Source of the DNA: Sipunculus nudus
Lineage: Eukaryota; Annelida; Sipuncula; Golfingiida; Sipunculidae
Length of the DNA: 64,000 nt
NCBI GenBank assembly: GCA_026874595.1
Contig: CM049314.1
Location: forward strand, 4,224,729-4,288,728
Direction of reading: 5' to 3'
Numbering within the stretch: the first letter of the stretch is position 1; every line of letters starts with the position of its first letter. The notes under the pieces were generated by a model. That model was not told the DNA's origin, ran no database searches, and worked only from the letters and a program-made list of their open reading frames with translations. The translations under genes and the position numbers were made by a program. Positions 55,100 to 64,000 of this stretch are shown one piece after another.

Positions 55100-55960
55100 C
55101 TCACAGAGACAGATGAAGTCTTGTGTCAAGTCAACGTGATGACATAAATCAGGTCACCATCACTATGGCAACCCTGAGGAAATAAGTATGGAGAAGCCAG
55201 AGGTCAAGGGTCAGTTCACCTTAGGTCATGAGTCAGGTCACCCTGAGAACAAGAAAGGTCCATCTTGAGTCATAAATTATGTTATCCCCAGGTCATGTGT
55301 CAAAACATTCTGGCATCATGATTCAGGTCACCCTGAGGTCACTAAGAAGGTCAAAAGTCATGACCCTCAGGGGTAGACTTGAGGTCAGAAAAAATGATAT
55401 CCTGTGTCGTGTCGGGTCAACCTGAGGTAAGTGTTCAGGTCATGACGGTTTTCATTCTGAAGACTTGATCGTGTCAGGTCATACTGAGGCGATAAGTCAG
55501 GTCACCCGGAGGTCGACTCTGATCACTCTGAGGTCATGGGTCAGGTCACCGTGAGGTCATGATCAAATCAGGTCAGCCTGATGTCATGAGTCATGTAACA
55601 ATGTCATGAGTCAGGTCATTCTGACGTCATGAATCATGTCACTCTGACGTCATGAATCATGTCACATTAAGGTCATGACCGATCACCCTGAGGTCAATAG
55701 TCAGGTCGACCTGATGTCATCAAATGGTATCATGACGTCATGAGTCTGGTCATCCTGAGGACATTTAAAGTAACACTGACGTCATGTGTCAGGTCACACT
55801 GAGGTCACCAATAACGTCACCCTGAAGTCGTGTGTGAGGTTACCCCGAGTTCGTGAAGGTCACCGTCATGTCATGGATACAGTTACTTTCATGGCATGCG
55901 TAAGGTTACCATGAGGTGATATGCATGTGTCGCTGTCAGTTCATCCAAAAGTCACGTATC
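55100..55960. repeat. Degenerate AGGTCA-rich tandem array
   Basis: An approximately 22-25-bp motif of the form GTCAGGTCACCCTGAGGTCATGA recurs, with much drift, some 30 times. Exact AGGTCA-n5-AGGTCA direct repeats occur at 55,325-55,341, 55,543-55,559 and 55,791-55,807. No coding potential. The sequence from 55,961 to 56,599 shows nothing further. Confidence 0.8.
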
Positions 55961-56599
55961 ACTCTATGCAAAAGGAAAAAAAAATCATCAGCCACATTTG
56001 GACATAACCGCTTGATTTTGATTTCTCAGGTAGGTGCACAAAATAAGTTGTCAGAAATTTAATTATATTTAGGTTAGGACTGTCCGCTGTATTGCCATAT
56101 CTGTTGCCTTGTTATATTAACATATAGTGAAACAGTCACGTAGTCACGTAATTTCTGTGCTGAAAAGGTCTTTTTGGTCGTATCCAAAGTGTTTCACATC
56201 GTTGGCGAGTAAAACACCCTCTGGTGGGGAAGGTTTCAGTGAGTGTAGCCACATGGGCATGGCATTTTTGCCGTGGCATTGATCAGGTTGGTTTATAATG
56301 CGTCCTGGGGGCTAGAAACAGACATGCAGGATTTAAAAGCATATTTGACAGTTGTTTTCTTTAGTATTATTCGATTGAATATTCTCTATAAATGCCATGG
56401 GCGAATACTTTATCCCGTCTATGGTTTCAGAAGAGACACCAAAATTTATATATATTTAAACTTCTAAGAATAACAAATATCAACTAAACTAAACATAAAA
56501 CCAATGAAAATATATAAGTATATAAGAACTAAGGCTTATGATTTTTTTTGTGTTCAATGTTTAGTAGAACAAAGATCAATGTTTTATTTAAAAGTCTTA

Positions 56600-56909
56600 G
56601 ACCAAAATAAAAAAGGGTATGGTTCTCAGGCATATTTTTAAATCAGTACGGGCGGGCGGTATTTTATTTTTGACCTTATTTTGTATGTTTGCATTAAAAT
56701 GTCACATGGTCAAGAAAAAGCATGAAAATGACAGATTTTGTTTTGCTAAACTGATAAAAGCTCTACATAAATTGAACAATTTAATTTCTTGAAGAATAAT
56801 ATCAAAATGAAAAATTTTGATGCGGGGGTTAAAATTGACGCGGGCGGTGCCTGAGAACCATACCTTTTATTTATTTAATTTTTTTTTTTTTTGGGGGGGG
56901 GATGGGGCC
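56600..56909. mobile_element. MITE, TTA target duplication, copy 2
   Basis: 310 bp flanked by TTA at 56,597-56,599 and 56,910-56,912. The terminal repeats (GACCAAAATAAAAAAGGG... and GGCC at the far end, inner GGTATGGTTCTCAGGCA on both sides) match copy 1 at 48,980-49,308. Both copies have GCGGGCGG-type sequences just inside the repeats. An A/T and G homopolymer expansion lies near the right end. Confidence 0.85.
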
Positions 56910-56912
56910 TTA

Positions 56913-58205
56913 TTGTCATTATTCTTCCCATACACAAAAAAAAAATACCAATTTTATTGAAAAATGTTTCAAGCCTGTTTATTTATACTACATGCCATGA
57001 TAGTCATTAACTTTCATTGCAGCCTAAAAAAAGTCTATGTAATATATGAAATGTTAAAAAGAATAAAGAACTGAGAAGTATTAACAAACAAGCGCCGTTA
57101 CAGTTTAAAGTGTCAGTGAAGCGTATAAGCTGTCTGAATTAACCCATGTTTCCAATCCAGTTATGTGGGAAAAAGATCCGATGCGAAAATATATCGCACG
57201 GACGAACAAATAGACAGTTACATGCATATGTAAAATCTAACTGCTATTTGGGATCATATACATATCACACACATACACCAGTGGGTGTACTTTTATATAC
57301 AGTGTGACTGATTCTTATTCGTGGGCTTTATATTTCCTGTTCTTCCTGTTTTGTCTCTGCCAGAAGAGTATGCGTACCTCCCCTTTCTCGTGTGTGTTTG
57401 TGTGTGTGTTTGTTCGTATGTCTGATCACAACCCAACTTACGTAACCATGAAAGGAATCACATGAAATTTTCAGACCATTTCGCGAATTGGCCAATGAAG
57501 AATCTATGAGATTTTGGTGTGGATCCGGCACATGATCCAAATTTATGTACATCATCTACGAATATTCACAAATATAGTCACTTATGCACAAATGATACTG
57601 GAAATATGGGCCGAACAAGTGAATGCAAACACGGATTGGGGAGCATCCAACAATAGCTCCCCACCCCACCCCACCCCACCCCCCAAAAAAGGGGAGGATT
57701 TCAATCCTTATGAGATGCAGATTTCTAAATTTTCCCGTTCCCTTGTTCACTTTACATTCAATCTGCAGGTCACCCCCCCCCCCCTCCCCCCCCCCCCCCC
57801 ACAGCTGCTTGTGATTTTGCGGTACTCCGTTCTTTCCTCAGTCGGCCTTAATTTCATACAAAGGCAGCGGACAATGTTCTACTAAACAATTTACCTGTCA
57901 ACACAGGTGAGAAAATTAATGTGGTAATCATCCACAAGATTACTCAGCTGGGCAAACCGGCCGTGGTATTCGTTGCGTTTTCTTATTTTTAATTTTATCC
58001 CTATCGCGAAATTGAAACCCTTGCGAAAATCGAGCCAACCACAGCGTGTGGGACACTGAACCAGAAGTACTCGTTCCAGAGACACCACATATAAAAGCGC
58101 TTTGTGTCAAAACAGCGGATTTTTTTTTATTATTCTGAGCCAGTATATTATCTGTACAAGGTTTAACTGTATAAAGATCTGCCTATAGAGCGACTCTTAT
58201 AAAGC

Positions 58206-58265
<60 letters not shown>

Positions 58266-61170
58266 TATAACATTAACAAAACAATGTATATAGAAACATT
58301 TTTTGTTAATATGATATGTTTAAATGACGGCGGTTTTGAGTCTAAGGCTGAGTTGTTAATCGTCAAGAATGGACCTGAGTGGAAGGTACCAATATTGTGT
58401 GTATACTCAGTATATAATTAGCTTAGCGTATAAAATGGCTTAGGCAACTGGAAGGGATGTTGTTCGTAGGACTTTCTTATTATTGTATCATTATTGGTAA
58501 ATCCAATATATTAGCTTCTGATGGACGGACTGGAAAATGACACATCTAGGGCCGTGCTTCCTAAATTGAATTATTCAGACGATTCTCTCAGTAAGTGACT
58601 AAAAATCTACCAGTAACATCGTCGCTAACGCAATAAAAGCTAATTGACGAGACTGTATCTGTCATCTAGACATTCGTCTTAATAAAAGGAGCACTTTTTC
58701 TGGTAAATTAGAAAAATAGCCTTGCTAATTGACCTGTACAAATGGGACTTGGTAACAAAATCCTTAGAAACATGAAACACGATATACCTTGCCACGACAC
58801 GGAGTTTTTTTTTTTCACTGCCGGAGATGTTGGATCCACTTAGAAGCTTTGCTCTAGACCCAGCCAGTGACGTCACCACCGATTAACACAGGGTGTAAAA
58901 TGAGACGGCATAATGGGTTTGGACACTGGCTGATTCTCAGGAAACCTGACTCTTCGCATAACATAACCTGCATGGCTACTGCAAGCCATAAGCATACAAG
59001 TCACAAAAGGATACAGTTTAAATACTGAAACATGATTGGATTCACTTGTCGAAGTACCGCAGCATCGCGCCACCTGGTGACCAAATCCAACAGAACAGTT
59101 GCTTAGCGGAGTAAGAAAATAAGCGCAACGTCACTGCTGCCTTCTGAGCGTACATAGAAGTACGTAATCTGCTAATACTCCTGGCCTTGGGATGGATATT
59201 TCCTAGAAAACAGTTTCGCCAGCATTTATACTGCTTGGACTTAAACAATTCAAAATTATAGTTCAGAAATCAATCGGAATAAGAACAAACGTGAAGTGTT
59301 TAACGTTCAGTCGGAAAGGCTACAACTATATTATGAACGGCCAACCTTGCAAGTTATCTCAAAAGGAAATTATTCGATTAAACGCATCTTAAAGGCCTTG
59401 ATTGAGTCTGGCCGCCGGTTTTGGACACAGCATTACACGATTCGGTTAATCGGTGACTGGGACAATCGGACTTAAGCGCGAGATAAATTTTGGATAATTT
59501 TAAACAAGGTAATTGGAAGACAGAGCTGACATGCCGAGAGGGAGAAATCTAATTAGGAGTTGGTTCCACTGTGTAATTCACAAATCTGAAAGAGATGATC
59601 TCACGTGAACTAAGCAGATATTGCCAACATACTGAAATTTCGATGAGCAGAATTTCAGAAAACTCAACAATTCGAAAGTTGGAGACAAATCAGTGCGCCC
59701 AATCAAATCCGACTTGAAGACATCCCGTAAGTATACACCTTTTAAACCCGTTATCCCCCCCCCCCCCACACACACACACACAATCCTCAAAAATGACTGT
59801 GCAGAGCATTCGTTTCAATACATCATCTCAGAATAATGCCTTGACGTTGGACTGGTTCTGAATACACGAAAAAACGACAAAGCACTGGACTTACAGGGCT
59901 TACTATGCTTTGACCTCATTATTCGAGTCATGCAAAACTACGAGTACATGCATCGGGCCTGCAGTGTCCCTTCGTGCATGTGTGCACGTATATGGTAAAT
60001 ATAAGTTATCCTCTATTGTTTATGGAAGTTATAATGACAGATAGTCTGTTTTTGAGGGGGGTGCACCATCTATTTCTGGACATACAGATCACATAAATTT
60101 TATTGCAAAACCAGTTTTATACACCTTTAAATGGATCTTGAAATTACTTTTTTAAACTGCAGTGTGAGTAACTCTACATGAAAATTCTTTTTTTGCTTGA
60201 GACCAGATGATTGCTATTACCTGCCCGATAGTCATAGACTGGCCCAGTCAATTCAGTGGTAGTCTTACTTAATTCCAAGATACAGGCTTGGTCACCTGAT
60301 CACCCCCCCCCCCCCCCCCCCCCCCTCCGACTCAGGTTACCCAAGTCCAGCCCAACGTCAGTTGAAAATCCCCTTTACTAATTAGACAGACCTGCTATTC
60401 CCTCCAAACAAAAGTCTGGAGGGTAAATCGGCAATCAAACTTTCACCTCGATGTCTCGCAAAGGCTAAGATCGGGTACTGCCACCTCGCGGTAGGTTACA
60501 TAATTTATTTACTGCTCTTTGACCGAGAACAGAGTGATAAGAGCTGGTACTGGGGGTTACGTCTATCGGTACATGGAATAACGTTTCATTTTACGAATTT
60601 AGTAGAAAACAAAAATACAAAGCCCTGACAGGACCAGGTGGGGGACATGAAACTTAATTCTACAGGTACTGTCATACATTTAATAAAAGCTTTTAAGACT
60701 GAACTGGCTCGGGGTAGCAGTGTTATGGTCTCCTGTTTTGTTACTCGGGTATGAAAGGGGGGGGGGGAGGAGGTACGGTCCTCATATTGTCTGTTATGTT
60801 TCTTAAAGAGCTATTCCATTACGTGGCCATGTAAACAGGAAGTTAAACGCCGATAAGCTCAGTCTCAGACATTTTGGTGTAATATGATCATATTTAAAAT
60901 GCCTATATAAAGAGTCTGAGTTCATGCCCAAAGCCTGGCATAATAAAAGTAGTGTTTTTTTTAATACCGGTACGCAAGTTCTGTTGGTTCTGAAATTATA
61001 ACCCCACATTGATTTAATTGATTGCACGTCTACAAAGTCTGGTATGTTTCGATACACTGACATATGTTACCAACATATGGTTTGTGTAGAATTTGTGTGA
61101 TTTCTATCTTACTCGGCCTCCATATTAATGACCCGTGGACACTTCCTGATCAGATAACGTTCTATTACGC
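56913..61170. other. No recognised gene
   Basis: It contains poly-C tracts at 57,772-57,800 and 60,303-60,325, a (GA)n at 58,213-58,252, and a CGCGAAAT-rich dispersed segment at 57,990-58,050. Open frames on either strand show no domain I recognise. Confidence 0.4.
58213..58252. repeat. (GA)n microsatellite
   Basis: About 20 GA units; accounts for an R-E-R-E open frame. Confidence 0.95.
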
Positions 61171-61425
61171 CTCTATGACTGATGGATAAGCTTGTATATC
61201 TACATGTTTAGTCAACAAGGTCCATAAACCACTGTTGATAAACAGAAAATCCACGTAACATAAGGTGACTGGATGCATATGTGCGAGAATCGAAAGGTCA
61301 CCCTTCGTAAAATCTGGTTTGTCTAAATCGCCACCAAATGTCCTTTTTGAATGTGTAAAGATATTATTTTGGCGGGCTTTCCACGTTATAAACACTTAGG
61401 TATAGACAAAACGAATAAACTATGT
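61171..61425. mobile_element. MITE-like element, copy B
   Basis: The left end is GATGGATAAGCTTGTATATC then TACATGTTTAGTCAAC; the right end is GGCGGGCTTTCCACG then GTTATAAACACTTAGG and TAGACAAAACGAATAAAC. The ends are imperfect inverted repeats and match copy A at 21,965-22,670, which is longer internally. No coding capacity. Confidence 0.5.
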
Positions 61426-61744
61426 GCGGTGGACTCAACGGTTTCTGTCCTATATTTAAACTAGATTCAAGGTAAAATATTTGAGTAAACAGAGCTAAGA
61501 TATCGGAAAAGACCAATTTGAAATGTGTCTTTTTTTACAAACCTGCACGAACTTCCTTTCACTGCTGCATATAAATCAAAGGAGGGACAAGGTAATAAGC
61601 GTTAATAAACATACGGGACCTTTTTCTTCAATGAAAGATCATGAGAAACACCTGTTTATAAGAATACAAGATCAAGAACACCGGATGAAAATGCTTTATG
61701 GTGTCCATGAGTACGTTTTCTCAATCATATACATGGCTCAATAT

Positions 61745-61985
61745 CACAGGACATGTCACCATTTTTGTCCAGGTCACTTTTTTTTTTAATCCCGGTAGTG
61801 TCTTGGAGAATGTAGGGCACCAGTACCGCGTGTATGACCTGTATACGATTGACACCTGGTTAATTACATCAACGGCTGGATATCGCATTAACCCCTGGTG
61901 ACCGACCCCTCCTCTGTCGCTCTGACTGTCATCGCCGCTAGCTGCAGCAGGACACACAGTTGTACAGTTAACTGTACACGACTTA
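61745..61985 (-). pseudogene. Possible decayed N-terminal M1 aminopeptidase exon (exon-2-like)
   Basis: The minus-strand frame has a Cys/Thr stretch (C-T-V-N-C-T-T-V-C-P), then L-M-R-Y-P-A-V-D-V-I-N-Q-V-S-I-V-Y-R and C-P-T-F. After a poly-A run come K-V-T-W-T-K and V-T-C-P-V-I-L-S-H. In exon 2 of the intact gene the corresponding order is stalk, [25 protein letters not shown] and V-T-D-R-L-V-L-Q-M. Similarity is in pattern and spacing rather than identity, and a stop follows soon. It could be a diverged or dead paralogue exon, or chance. Confidence 0.3.
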
Positions 61986-62142
61986 GGCTTCTGCTGCATA
62001 GCAGGGTCGGCACACTGTATAGGCAGTTTTACAGATACTCCTTCATTCAAGGGTATATACCTCTTTTTTTAATTGATGCGGGAACGACTTACAAGTGTTT
62101 TTGTACTAAAAGGTAAGTTTTCTTAAAATTGTATGTTCTTAA

Positions 62143-62379
<237 letters not shown>

Positions 62380-62415
62380 AATTCTTATTCATCTTATTTT
62401 TTTCTTCTTCTTTTT

Positions 62416-62416
<1 letters not shown>

Positions 62417-62466
<50 letters not shown>
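62417..62466. repeat. (ATT)n microsatellite
   Basis: About 16 ATT units. Confidence 0.95.
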
Positions 62467-62469
62467 GTA

Positions 62470-63060
62470 TATTTGTGTTTCTTTTATCTATAAGTAAATT
62501 TACACCAGGGTATATTAAAATGAAAATTAAGATTAAGATTGAAGATAAATCGACGCCACTGATTCAGTACCGTTTTCCTGCACTTTACTGGGTGAAATTC
62601 TAGCATAATACGACGAACACCTGGAGGACCATATCAATGTGTCCTTCAATCAGTGCACTTAAAACCGTTTTGCCTGAAGACGCTTTGCACTTAAAGGGAC
62701 CTAATCCCATATCTGGCGTCTATTATCTTTTTAAGATTAACGATTGGACATTTTATAAAAAAAAAAAAATAGGCCAGAAAACTCCGACCCCACCTAAAAC
62801 AGGCTGTTCGTGTTATCCATATCCGTGTGTTTATAGCTTGTGGTATAGTCTGCCAAAATAAGGCGAACACATGATTAAAGGACACCTGGCGGCAAATCAG
62901 ACGTACTAGACTTTTGCTGAGGACGTTATGTAACTAGTGACCTTTCAATTTTCGCACATAGGTAACCAACCACCGTAGGCTACGTTTTTTTCTGTTTGTT
63001 AACATTGTCGCATGTACCATGCACACTAACAGGTTGCATAGATAAACAAGCGCACACTTC
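62470..63060. other. No recognised gene
   Basis: AT-rich sequence with short open frames on both strands and no recognisable domain. Confidence 0.35.
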
Positions 63061-63180
63061 CGTCACAAAGGCATGACATGGATCCTATTACCTATATAGC
63101 TCATTAATATGATACCAGCGTAAGCCAGAAATCACAAAAGTACTTCAAATTAGGCAGGTGAATGTTACAGCGTCATGAAA
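63060..63180. repeat. Dispersed repeat, partner at 45.74-45.86 kb
   Basis: TAGCTCATTAATAT and GTAAGCCAGAAATCAC with flanking similarity, same order as the intron 3 copy. The remaining sequence to the window end shows nothing recognisable. Confidence 0.6.
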
Positions 63181-64000
63181 CACGACTATCTCACGTCTTT
63201 CTGAGATAGTTGTTTGGGTTTTTATGGGATCATAATAAAATGTTTCCATGCAGTGGTCTCGACGCCATCTTAAGAACAATCAGATTGGTATAAATTAATG
63301 TTTAAATTAAGAACCGCTCTGAATATAGAATATATAACTGTAACATGTGATGTTAGAGTTATTGGCTGTAAACGTCTTTATAGCTTACAAGGGAAAAGTA
63401 ATGTTACGTATGCAAGGAGGCAATGTATTACATATATAGTCTATACCCTTCCTGAGTTTCTTAAACAGAGATGAATCAAAACATGGTCGGACATTTTTTA
63501 CAAAAGGTAATGGAAAAGAGAAATGTCAGTGGATGACATATAGCCCGAGGCCTGGACAATAGATAATCCTGTTTATTATTAGGTCATATGGCAAACCAAT
63601 CAGTCAGTTCCGAAGAAAAATAAGAGTTAAGGCACTAGAATTTTACTTTCAATGAACAGGGAAACACTTAATTTTACTGTAATTTACATTCTTTATTCAT
63701 TTGGAGGCAAACCGGGCCTGATTTGATAGCAAAAAAAAAGCACTAAATCATCTGGAAACATTTAATGATTATGAAATATAGTACAGAAAAATGAAGTACT
63801 GTAAGCAAATATTGATAATGAAACCCTAAAAAAGTGCATAATTCTGTGTACCACTGATTGAAATACCAACTACATACAGATGATCTTATGTATCTTTCAC
63901 AGAGATCCGGGTTAAAGCAAAACCAATCTGGCTCGACCATGTTGCGCGTTGTATTTCAATCAACAAATTATTTATCTGTAAAACCCGTTAGCTTAGAATT

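Overview
This window reads as nuclear DNA of an animal, most likely a bivalve mollusc. It has a 21-exon intron-rich gene, abundant TA microsatellites, nested mobile elements, and low-copy dispersed repeats of a kind I associate with bivalve genomes (for example the GTGACCTTGA-rich and AGGTCA-rich blocks). The species assignment is inference; nothing here names a species.

The left edge (1 to about 1,940) carries the last recognisable exon of a plus-strand calpain, encoding part of domain III. From 5.4 to 8.7 kb there are an LTR-like relic and the eroded remains of an M1 aminopeptidase gene on the minus strand. A pure 27-bp minisatellite of about 3 kb (9.1-12.1 kb) follows, then a CR1/L2-type LINE 3' fragment (13.9-14.5 kb).

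The central gene is a complete minus-strand M1 zinc aminopeptidase of the aminopeptidase N type, running from ATG at 50,529 to stop at 15,388. I could join 21 exons through 20 GT-AG introns with every reading phase matching, giving 3,015 coding bases (1,004 residues). It has a type II membrane anchor, a Pro/Thr-rich stalk, GAMEN, HExxH-x18-E and the catalytic Tyr. Its introns have been colonised. Intron 3 (16.2 kb) is almost entirely a TCCGAG-based minisatellite split by a 5.9-kb Ty3/gypsy element. Intron 7 holds about 53 tandem copies of a 41-bp unit that includes the 3' splice site of exon 8. Intron 1 holds a solo LTR inside a TA microsatellite, itself interrupted by a MITE.

The gypsy element (38,252-44,199) has LTRs differing at one base in 372, a 4-bp target duplication and a tRNA-Arg-type primer site. 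Its domain order is unusual: Gag-PR-integrase-RT-RNase H, i.e. integrase before reverse transcriptase, as in Gmr1-like elements. Its RNase H frame is broken.

From 50.5 kb to the right edge I find no intact gene. There are dispersed repeats, a MITE copy, an AGGTCA-rich degenerate array with three exact DR5 motifs, a 66-bp perfect-armed hairpin, a possible decayed N-terminal aminopeptidase exon at 61.7-62.0 kb, and microsatellites.
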